In this document: in pieces, positions 35,323-41,612 of the stretch
Layout: every line of letters starts with the position of its first letter
Position numbering within the stretch: position 1 is the stretch's first letter
Assembly: GCA_025937895.1 (NCBI GenBank)
Contig: JAICQL010000049.1
Span: forward strand, 1-41,612
Source: Polyangiaceae bacterium
GTDB taxonomy: Bacteria; Myxococcota_A; Polyangia; Polyangiales; Polyangiaceae
Direction: 5' to 3'
DNA length: 41,612 bases
Notes under the pieces: model-generated
Told to the model about the DNA's origin: nothing
What the model saw: the letters and a program-made list of their open reading frames with translations, nothing else
Databases searched by the model: none
Program-made: the position numbers and the translations under genes

Positions 35323-35610
35323 ATGCGGACGCTACAAGCCATCGTCGCCGCGATTCAGCTGAGCGCCCCCGGGGTCAGTGACCCTGACGCGCTGCGCTTT
35401 GCGGCCGCCCTGCGCGAGCAGGCCAAGCTGCACGACTTCGATCCTTTCACCGCTCGCCAGCTATCAGGGCCGCAACGACCTCGAGCGCAAGCGCTTCTGC
35501 AAGCCGGCGCCGGAGACGTGGAGGTCGTGAAGTATCGCGACTGGATCATCCGCACGCTGTACCAGCGCCGGGGTGCTGAAGGCGCCGCGCTGAGCAGCGG
35601 CGCCGCACAA
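35323..35610 (+). pseudogene. Probable remnant of a lytic transglycosylase-type gene
   Basis: Three short pieces in changing frames look like parts of one family. RTLQAIVAAIQLSAPGVSD with RFAAALREQAKLHDFDPFT (from 35323) recalls the N-terminus of myxobacterial SLT-domain proteins, where 'FDPFT' precedes the catalytic Glu region. Then, shifted by one base, SYQGRNDLERKRFCKPAPETW. Then, back in the first frame, EVVKYRDWIIRTLYQRRG. The catalytic core is absent. The first frame stays open far beyond, but over the Cys-rich gene, where it is clearly non-coding. Inference from fragment similarity remembered, not searched. Confidence 0.45.
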
Positions 35611-35615
35611 AACAC

Positions 35616-35647
35616 GGCGGGCCGAAGCGGCTGCCCGCCTCGGCCCG
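35616..35647 (-). terminator. Terminator of the Cys-rich lipoprotein gene, two alternative stems
   Basis: GGCGGGC (35616-35622) pairs with GCCCGCC (35633-35639). Alternatively CGGGCCGA (35618-35625) pairs with TCGGCCCG (35640-35647). On the minus strand the first hairpin is followed by GTGTTTTG, an intrinsic-terminator-like tail, 31 bp after the lipoprotein stop. Confidence 0.6.
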
Positions 35648-35669
35648 TATTTGCCCGCGAGCGCTACAA

Positions 35670-36812
35670 TCAGCCGGCGCTGCCGCTGGCCTCGGCGCTG
35701 ACGCTGGCGCTGGCCTCGAACGAGACGCTCACGCTGGCGCTGGCCGCGACTGTCGCCTGTACGGCGCCGGTGAAGGCGGCGGCCACGCTGGCGTTGATCT
35801 CGAGGGCGCAGCCTGCGAGGTTGCCACCCACGGAGACGACGTCCGTCCCGATCCTGGTTACGGCGCCCAGCGCGATCTCACCCTTCTGGGCGACCTCGAG
35901 GATGATCGGCAGCGAGCCTTCGATGCGGCCCACGAGCGCGGCATCGGCGACACCTTCCAGGCGCACATCGGGATCGGTGCACGTCGCGCGCAGCGAGGCA
36001 GAGCCGCTGCAGTCGGCGCTGCAGTCAACCTCAGCCATGGCTTCGCAAGCCGGCGGCTCGAGGTTACCGGTGCAGCTGGGGGCCGTCGCCGTGCCCTCGC
36101 AGCCACCTCGGCACTTGGCGTTGGCGCCGCACTCGATGCCGCCCTCCGCCTCGATCTGGCAGCTGCCGCGGCACGAGCCCTCGCAGGTCCCGTCGCAGCG
36201 GCCATTGCACATGCCGCCCGAGGCGGTGTTGCCTTCACAGGTGCCGTCGCACATGCCTTCACAGGTACCCTCGCAGGTACCCTCGCAGTTCACCGCCACC
36301 GTCGCGCTGCCCTCACAATAGGCATCAGCCTCGCACGTGCCCTGGCAGCTGACGCTCAACTCGCCCGGATCGCAGCGCACCTCGACCGTGCCCGGATCGC
36401 ACTGCACCTCGGCCGCGGCATAGCAGTCCGCTTCGCAATTGAACTGCGCCTGGGCGTCCACGGTGCAAACTGGCGGCACGATGACCAGCGTGGCCTGTGC
36501 GGTCAGGGTGGCATCCAGGGTTGCCGTCGCCGCGTTGCACAGCGTCCTGACCTGCTCGTCCGAGATCTCCCCGGTGGGTGCCGGCATGCCGGCGATGGTT
36601 GCACAGGCGCCCGCCACATCGGCCTTGATGGTGCCGGCGAGGCTCGTCAGCGCCGCCGCGGAAGTCGTCAGGGCATCGACCCGACCGCTGATCTCGGCGC
36701 AGCTCCCGCCGCCACCGCCCCCATCGTCGCCACACGCGGCGACGAGCGAGCCCGTGAGGGCGAACAGGCCGAAGACGGAAACAAGTGAAGTAAGCTTTCG
36801 ATTCTGGCTCAT
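35670..36812 (-). CDS. Cys-rich repeat lipoprotein
   Basis: ATG 36812 (AGGAG 8 nt upstream) gives 380 residues. The signal ends SLVAAC (C27), then a Gly run. An alpha-helical Ala/Thr/Asp-rich part (38-110) precedes a Cys-rich region (about 115-285) of repeats such as CEGTCEG, CDGTCEG, CNGRCDG and CRGSCQ, spaced CxxxC. The tail (285-380) is beta- and Ala/Ser/Val-rich with ASVSVSFEASASVSAEASG. The regular pattern suggests a disulphide-rich rod or metal-binding surface domain. This kind of protein is common in myxobacteria, with no proven function that I know. A hairpin terminator follows the stop. Confidence 0.85.
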   Translation of the reverse strand: MSQNRKLTSLVSVFGLFALTGSLVAACGDDGGGGGGSCAEISGRVDALTTSAAALTSLAGTIKADVAGACATIAGMPAPTGEISDEQVRTLCNAATATLDATLTAQATLVIVPPVCTVDAQAQFNCEADCYAAAEVQCDPGTVEVRCDPGELSVSCQGTCEADAYCEGSATVAVNCEGTCEGTCEGMCDGTCEGNTASGGMCNGRCDGTCEGSCRGSCQIEAEGGIECGANAKCRGGCEGTATAPSCTGNLEPPACEAMAEVDCSADCSGSASLRATCTDPDVRLEGVADAALVGRIEGSLPIILEVAQKGEIALGAVTRIGTDVVSVGGNLAGCALEINASVAAAFTGAVQATVAASASVSVSFEASASVSAEASGSAG

Positions 36813-37270
36813 CAGAGCATCTCCTGTGCTGCGCCGTCGGGGGACGCGGGGCTCCGGGTCCCTGCGGCAGGTCGAGTGAACGAGTCGGTGAATGGGGCGT
36901 GCCCCGCGCTCATGATCCCTTGGGCTGTTGGTTAGATCCGGGCTGCCTGGGTGCTTGCCCCTGGTGGAAGGGGCAGGCTCCGTAACGGCCCGAGGCCGCG
37001 AATATTAGCATCTGCACATTTTTCCACCTCACCCTTCCTGGGCGCGCCGGTACGACTTCCCCCGCGCACCGGGCTGGTGGGCGCAAATCATCGCGAGTCA
37101 GCGCTAACTGGGCAACTTCGCGACCCGCGAGTGAGCTCATGAATATGAACCACTTATCAAGTGTGAGTTGAGGCACTGCACGCTGCGCGGGCTGAGGCTC
37201 AGCAAGATCTGCGCCGCGACTGCGAAGCCGCACCGGCATCCTTTCGTGAACACCGTTTCCGAGGCCGCCC
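36813..37270. other. 458-bp divergent intergenic region
   Basis: No gene is supported. It carries the Cys-rich gene leader and AGGAG site (near 36820-36825), the hairpin TGCCCC (36956-36961) / GGGGCA (36970-36975), an AT-richer patch at 37005-37025 and another at 37135-37165 that could hold the ABC-gene promoter. No clear consensus promoter can be named. Confidence 0.5.
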
Positions 37271-39568
37271 ATGACCGCTTCCTTCCCTGCTCTCGATGAT
37301 TTCGAGCTGATCGCTCGCTACACCGATCAGCCCTCGAGGCTGCCTACGGGCGCGCGCGCCGCGGCGGCAAAGCTGAGCTGCGACACAAATGTCATAGCGT
37401 ACGCTCTCATCGATCTCGATGAGCGGCTGCAGCTGAGCGAGGGCTGGCTGGTGCTCACCTCGCACACCTTGGTCTGCCTGCCCGCGGGGCAGGCTCCTGT
37501 CGTAGCGGGGCGGAAGGCGGTGACCAGCTGCGCGGTGGAGCGGGGGGTGTCCTGCAACACGCTGCGCGTGGATCTCGCTGGCGAGGCGCCGCCGTTCCTC
37601 GTTCGTTACACGCAGCGGCAGAGCTCGGCGGTCGAGCGGATCGTGGCCCTGCTCGAGGGCGACAGCATCGAGCCGGGCGCGGAGGGAGGCACGCGCGTGA
37701 GCGACGGCACGGTTACGGCCGACGAGCGCTACGCGGCGGAGGTGGTGCGGCCGCTGCGCGACGCCCAGGCGCTGGTCAGCCGTAACGGCATGCTCATCAT
37801 CGCCCGGCTGCTGCGCTACTTGCTGCCCTATCGCCGGCAGCTCGCCATCGGGCTGGGCGCCGCCGCGCTGATCACCTTGTGCGCGCTGGTGCCGCCGTAC
37901 CTGACGGGCTACCTGATCGACGACGTGCTGCGCCCCGCACAGGGCGGCGAGCTACGCCGGGAGGAGGCCAGCTACATCGCCTGGCTGTGTGTGGCGGGCA
38001 TGGCCGCCGTGTACGTGCTGCGGCGCGCGGCCGCCTGGGTGCGCCTGCGCTTGATGGCGGTGCTGGGCGAGCTGGTGGCGCGCGATCTGCGCCAGGAGCT
38101 GTATTCGCACCTGCAGAAGCTGAGCATCTCCTTCTACTCGCGCAAGAAGACCGGCAGCCTGATCACGCGGGTCAGCTCCGACACCGATCGGCTGTGGGAC
38201 TTCGTCGCCTTCGGCATCGTCGATCTGTCGCTCGGGCTGGTGATGCTGCTCGGCCTGTGTGTGGTGCTGATCAGCCTGGACGTGACCCTGGGGCTGCTCA
38301 TGGCCCTGCCGCTGCCGGTGCTGGCCTACGCCATCCGCAGGAACGGCCAGCGCATGGAGCGCATGTTCACGCGCGCGTTCCGGCGCTGGTCCAACTTGAC
38401 CGATGTGCTGAGCGACACCATCCCCGGCATCCGCGTGGTGCGCGCGTTCAACCAGCACGCGCGGGAGGGCGCGCGCTTCCGCGCGGCGAACGAGGCCGCC
38501 ACCGACGACTTCAACTACATCCACACCATCTGGACGGCGTTCTGGCCAGGGGTGATGCTGACCGTGGAGCTGGCCATCATCCTGGTCTGGATGTTCGCGC
38601 TGCCACGGCTGCTGGGAGAGGAGCTGCTCGGGCCGCCTCTCTCGCTCGGCACGTTCGTCTCCTTCCTGCTGTACACCGGCATGTTCATGTGGCCCATCGA
38701 GGTGCTGGGCCAGATGGCGCGCATCGTGAACCGCGCCACCACCTCGGCGCAGCGCGTGTTCGAGGTGCTCGACACCAAGCCCGAGGTGGTGGACGCGGCA
38801 GAGCCGCTGGCAGTGGGCTCGCTCGAGGGCAACGTCAGCTTCGAGGACGTGAGCTTCTCCTACGATCAGGTGCGGCCGACGTTGCGGCACGTATCCTTCC
38901 AGGTGCGCGCAGGCGAGACCATCGGGCTGGTGGGCCCCTCGGGCGGCGGCAAGAGCACCCTGGTCAACCTGCTCACCCGCTTCTACGACGTGAGCGGTGG
39001 CCGCATCCTGATCGATGGCGTGGATCTGCGGCAGCTGGACAGCGGGCAATACCGCCGCCAGGTGGCCATGGTGCTGCAGGATCCTTACCTGTTTCACGGC
39101 AGCGTGCTGGACAACATCCGCTACGGCCTGCCCGAGGCCACCTTGGCCCAGGTGGTGGCGGCGGCCCGGGTGGCAAACGCGCACGACTTCGTGTGCAAGC
39201 TGCCGCACGGCTACGACACCCTGGTGGGCGAGCGCGGGCACACGCTCTCGGGCGGCGAGCGGCAGCGCATCAGCATCGCGCGCGCGGTGCTCAGCAACCC
39301 GCGCATCCTGATCCTGGATGAGGCCACCAGCGCCGTGGACACCGAGACCGAGCAGAAGATCCAGCAGGCCATGGATCGCCTGGCGCGCGGGCGCACTGTG
39401 TTTGCGATCGCGCACCGCCTGTCCACCTTGCGCCGCGCGTCGCGGCTGTTCGTGATCGAAGAAGGGCGGCTCACCGAGCAGGGCACTCACCCGGAGCTGA
39501 TCCAGAAGCCCGGCGGCACCTATCGCCGGCTGTATGAGCTGCAGCAGCAGCTGCAGGACGCGGGCTGA
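37271..39568 (+). CDS. ABC exporter (permease-ATPase) with an extra N-terminal domain
   Basis: The 765-residue protein has three parts. Residues 1-135 are a soluble beta-rich domain ([16 protein letters not shown] and ERIVALLEG suggest a PH/GRAM-like fold). Residues 178-480 are a type IV exporter membrane domain of about six helices with coupling sequence [20 protein letters not shown]. Residues 515-765 are the ATPase: Walker [10 protein letters not shown] (555-563), Q603, signature LSGGERQ, Walker B ILILDE (679-684) and H715 in [12 protein letters not shown]1854 gene follows after 27 bp. I recall this pair being annotated as cyanophycin-metabolism-associated in NCBI families; no cyanophycin synthetase is in the window. 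It is probably a homodimeric exporter of unknown substrate. Confidence 0.9.
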   Translation: MTASFPALDDFELIARYTDQPSRLPTGARAAAAKLSCDTNVIAYALIDLDERLQLSEGWLVLTSHTLVCLPAGQAPVVAGRKAVTSCAVERGVSCNTLRVDLAGEAPPFLVRYTQRQSSAVERIVALLEGDSIEPGAEGGTRVSDGTVTADERYAAEVVRPLRDAQALVSRNGMLIIARLLRYLLPYRRQLAIGLGAAALITLCALVPPYLTGYLIDDVLRPAQGGELRREEASYIAWLCVAGMAAVYVLRRAAAWVRLRLMAVLGELVARDLRQELYSHLQKLSISFYSRKKTGSLITRVSSDTDRLWDFVAFGIVDLSLGLVMLLGLCVVLISLDVTLGLLMALPLPVLAYAIRRNGQRMERMFTRAFRRWSNLTDVLSDTIPGIRVVRAFNQHAREGARFRAANEAATDDFNYIHTIWTAFWPGVMLTVELAIILVWMFALPRLLGEELLGPPLSLGTFVSFLLYTGMFMWPIEVLGQMARIVNRATTSAQRVFEVLDTKPEVVDAAEPLAVGSLEGNVSFEDVSFSYDQVRPTLRHVSFQVRAGETIGLVGPSGGGKSTLVNLLTRFYDVSGGRILIDGVDLRQLDSGQYRRQVAMVLQDPYLFHGSVLDNIRYGLPEATLAQVVAAARVANAHDFVCKLPHGYDTLVGERGHTLSGGERQRISIARAVLSNPRILILDEATSAVDTETEQKIQQAMDRLARGRTVFAIAHRLSTLRRASRLFVIEEGRLTEQGTHPELIQKPGGTYRRLYELQQQLQDAG

Positions 39569-39595
39569 AGAGCCACCCGTCAGAAAGGGCAGACC

Positions 39596-40111
39596 GTGTT
39601 GGAAACTACCACCAGTGATATCGCGGCGAGCGGCTCCGGCGTGCGCCCGCGCAGCACACCCCGCCTCTGGCTGGGCCCCGGGCAGCGCCTGTGGCTGGAG
39701 CAGACAGGCGAAGAGGTCTGCGTGCGCCCGGTGCGCTGCTTTCCCTGGAGCGCCCCGGGGCAACTGGTGAGCCTGCGCGACAAGAGCGATCAGGAGCACT
39801 GCTTCGTCAGCGCGCCGGAGGACCTGGACCCGGCGTCGCGCGCGGCGCTCATCGCGGCCATGGCCAGCGCGGGCTTCGTGCTGGAGGTAGACGCCGTCCA
39901 GAGCGTGGAAGAGGACTACGAGGTGCGCGTGTGGAAGGTGCACACGCGCCAGGGCGCGCGTACCTTCCAGACGCGGCTCGACGACTGGCCCTGGCGTGCT
40001 CCAGACGGCACCTATCTGATCCGCGATCTGTGCGGTGATCTGTTCCGCCTGCCGCCTGCCGAGCGGCTGGATCCCGGGAGCCAGCGCTGGCTCTGGGCTT
40101 ACGTGGGCTGA
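39596..40111 (+). CDS. DUF1854-family protein
   Basis: GTG 39596 (AAAGGG about 8 nt upstream; TTG follows directly as an alternative) gives 171 residues. Conserved DUF1854-type segments are VRCFPWSAPGQLVSLRDKSD, GFVLEVDAVQSVEEDYEVRVW, WKVHTRQGARTFQTRLDDWPW and GTYLIRDLCGDLFRLP. It is soluble, with no membrane helix. It follows the ABC gene by 27 bp and surely shares its transcript; in other genomes the two occur together. It probably assists or regulates the transporter. Confidence 0.85.
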   Translation: MLETTTSDIAASGSGVRPRSTPRLWLGPGQRLWLEQTGEEVCVRPVRCFPWSAPGQLVSLRDKSDQEHCFVSAPEDLDPASRAALIAAMASAGFVLEVDAVQSVEEDYEVRVWKVHTRQGARTFQTRLDDWPWRAPDGTYLIRDLCGDLFRLPPAERLDPGSQRWLWAYVG

Positions 40112-40161
40112 GGCAACAGCAGGCGCAGGCGACAGCGGGCGGGGCGGGTTATGCTCGCCGC

Positions 40162-40749
40162 ATGAGACCGTTCCGACCGCTGCTTCGCTACTTTGCCCAG
40201 GGGGTGCTGATCGCAGCGCCCATCTTGCTGACGCTGTACCTGGTCATCACGCTGATGGCGGCCATCGATGGGCTCATGCACGTGCCCGTCCCGGGGCTGG
40301 GCCTGGTGCTGGCGCTGTGCCTGCTGACCTTGCTGGGCTTCGTCGCCTCCAGCGTGATCGGCAGGCGGGCGGTGGCGCTGGCCGAAGGGGTGCTGCGGCG
40401 GGTGCCGCTGGTCAAGCTGCTGTATCGCGCGCTCAAGGATCTGGTCGGCGCCTTCGTGGGCGAGCGCAAGGGCTTCGATCGGCCAGTCGTGGTGCAACTC
40501 TCGGAGCAGGGCGCGCTCATCCTGGGCTTCATCACGCGCGAGGCCGTCGCCATCGAGGGGCTGGAGGACCACGTCGCCGTGTACTTACCCCAGGCCTACA
40601 ACTTTGCCGGTAACCTGGTCTTCGTCCGCCGCTCCAGCGTCCAGCCGCTGAAGGTCAAGAGCTCGGAGCTGATGAGCTTCATCATCTCGGGCGGCATCGC
40701 CGGCTTCCAGCCGCAATCGCTCGTTCCACCGCGGTCCACACCAAACTAG
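40162..40749 (+). CDS. DUF502-family membrane protein
   Basis: This 195-residue protein has two N-terminal helices (GVLIAAPILLTLYLVITLMA and LGLVLALCLLTLLGFVASSVIG). A DUF502 soluble part follows: PLVKLLYRALKDLVGAFVGERKGFDRPVVVQL, LGFITREAV, VYLPQAYNFAGNLVFVRRSSVQPL and SGGIAGF. The family is widespread in bacteria and plants, with a poorly defined role in membrane or vesicle function. It starts 50 bp after the DUF1854 gene and may belong to the same operon. Confidence 0.88.
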   Translation: MRPFRPLLRYFAQGVLIAAPILLTLYLVITLMAAIDGLMHVPVPGLGLVLALCLLTLLGFVASSVIGRRAVALAEGVLRRVPLVKLLYRALKDLVGAFVGERKGFDRPVVVQLSEQGALILGFITREAVAIEGLEDHVAVYLPQAYNFAGNLVFVRRSSVQPLKVKSSELMSFIISGGIAGFQPQSLVPPRSTPN

Positions 40750-40853
40750 CCGCCACCCTACCAGCCCCCCGTGCAGCCCTGCGCCACGCCGCCCCCCCGG
40801 TTGCTCTGCTGCGGAAAACGGACTAACCCCGGGGAGCGAAACGGAGCTCACCC

Positions 40854-41273
40854 ATGAAATACCTGCACACCATGGTCCGCGTGACCAACCTCGAAGCCTC
40901 GCTCGACTTCTACTGCAACAAGCTCGGGCTCAAAGAGCTCAAGCGCCACACCAACGAAGGCGGGCGCTTCACCCTCGTCTTCCTCAGCGCCCCCGGCGAT
41001 GACGAGGCCCAGGTCGAGCTCACCTACAACTGGGATCCCGAGGTGCTGAGCGGCGGCCGCAACTTCGGCCACCTCGCTTACGAGGTCGAGAACATCTACG
41101 ACACCTGCCAGAAGCTCATGGACGCCGGCGTCACCATCAACCGCCCCCCGCGCGACGGCCGCATGGCCTTCGTCCGCTCCCCCGACGAGATCAGCATCGA
41201 GCTCCTGCAGGCCGGCGAAGCCCTCCCCAAAGCAGAGCCCTGGGCCTCCATGCCCAACACCGGAAAGTGGTAA
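40854..41273 (+). CDS. gloA: Lactoylglutathione lyase (glyoxalase I)
   Basis: ATG 40854 (GGAG 7 nt upstream) gives 139 residues. The two-fold beta-alpha-beta3 fold is clear, with metal ligands H5 (LHTMVRV), E55 (VELTYNW), H73 (GHLAYEV) and E116 (SIELLQ). It converts the methylglyoxal-glutathione hemithioacetal to S-lactoylglutathione. Length is typical of the short nickel/cobalt-type enzymes. No gloB lies beside it. Codons here have a more uniform C/G ending than those of the neighbours. Confidence 0.95.
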   Translation: MKYLHTMVRVTNLEASLDFYCNKLGLKELKRHTNEGGRFTLVFLSAPGDDEAQVELTYNWDPEVLSGGRNFGHLAYEVENIYDTCQKLMDAGVTINRPPRDGRMAFVRSPDEISIELLQAGEALPKAEPWASMPNTGKW

Positions 41274-41612
41274 CTCCAACCATCTGACCCCGCACCGCTC
41301 CCCCACCCCTCTCCCATGCCGCGCACCACCCCGCCCCTACCCGCGCAGCGCGGATAAACAAAGCGCGACCCAGACCCCGCGCGCAGCGCCCGCGCGCAGC
41401 GCCCGCGCGGGCGGAAGCGGGGCTGGACCCCGCGCACGCGGGCGAGGCGCTGCTCCCACGACACCATCGTCAAACCCCTCACGAGGCCCACGCTGCAACT
41501 CACGTAAGGCTGTACTCAGGCACCCCGCCATCGGGAGGGAACGCAAGCGGGGCTGGGGCCCCGCGCGCAGCGCCCGCGCCGCGCGGGCGGAGGCGGGGGT
41601 GGGGCCCCGCGC
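41274..41612. repeat. GC-rich palindromic repeat array at the window end
   Basis: No gene is supported in these 339 bp. From 41373 to 41435 and again from 41545 to the edge, a module recurs that alternates two hairpins. One is CGCCCGCGC/GCGCGGGCG (perfect 14-bp palindrome at 41400-41413; 9-bp arms at 41571-41579 and 41581-41589). The other is GCGGGG/CCCCGC with a 5-6-nt loop (41418-41434, 41547-41564). A short CGCGCAGCGC direct repeat precedes each. It may be a REP-like intergenic element and runs out of the window. Confidence 0.75.

Noticed and set aside
35670..36321. Continuation of the + frame from 35323 with PSQVPSQ repeats
   Set aside because: The repeat is the complement of the CEGTCEG coding repeats of the Cys-rich gene; only the part before about 35610 resembles a protein family.
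37952..39943. 663-codon open frame on the minus strand opposite the ABC gene
   Set aside because: The His/Gln/Arg-rich composition is typical of antisense frames in GC-rich DNA; the + strand has full ABC motifs.
41274..41612. Small genes in the last 340 bp
   Set aside because: Open frames there are Arg/Pro/Ala-rich by-products of palindromic GC repeats with no start signals.

Overview
The window is very GC-rich, densely coded DNA with strong third-position G/C bias. Its gene content points to a myxobacterium or close relative (Myxococcota): many multi-domain sensor kinases, receiver proteins fused to kinase domains, a PilZ protein, a partner-switching phosphatase module, several Ala/Pro-rich lipoproteins and a Cys-rich lipoprotein. 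I see no rRNA, tRNA, CRISPR array, transposase or phage gene. The assignment is inference from gene content and base composition.

Layout. 2-271 is the tail of an Asp/Glu/Ser repeat protein, followed by a strong hairpin terminator. 405-1851 (-) is an O-antigen ligase/polymerase-type membrane protein broken by one extra base in a G6 run. 2042-7576 (-) is a tight three-gene operon: a PilZ-methyltransferase, a membrane kinase-receiver-kinase and a receiver-kinase. Its gene order and domains recall the phcB-phcS-phcR fatty-acid methyl ester signalling operon of Ralstonia. An HTH-receiver gene lies just upstream. 8546-10703 holds deoC, a small outer-membrane-type protein and an ECF-like sigma factor behind a striking inverted-repeat operator. 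10752-15958 holds a lipoprotein, an orphan J-domain protein, a YpfJ-type metallopeptidase that has lost its catalytic Glu, and a TolB-like beta-propeller protein. 16186-20408 is an RND efflux adaptor/pump pair.

20478-24068 is a partner-switching module: a STAS protein and an HATPase protein in one operon, divergent from a PP2C phosphatase with a LacI-type ligand-binding domain. Then come a YfcF-type GST, a KTSC protein, a PAS hybrid kinase, a lipoprotein, class I aldolase fbaB, a lipoprotein metallophosphatase with a membrane-anchored partner, an alanine-glyoxylate-type aminotransferase, an SMP-30-type lipoprotein, a receiver-GGDEF cyclase and an SDR reductase. 35323-35610 looks like a fossil of a lytic transglycosylase. 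35670-36812 is the Cys-rich lipoprotein. 37271-40749 encodes an ABC transporter with an extra N-terminal domain, a DUF1854 protein and a DUF502 membrane protein; gloA follows. The window ends in a GC-rich palindromic repeat array.

Themes. Signal transduction dominates, with three hybrid kinase polypeptides, two receiver-output proteins, one sigma factor and one PP2C/STAS/HATPase set. Central carbon and aldehyde metabolism is scattered between (deoC, fbaB, gloA, aminotransferase). Short tandem duplications of 15-16 bp recur in at least five places, both in genes and between them.
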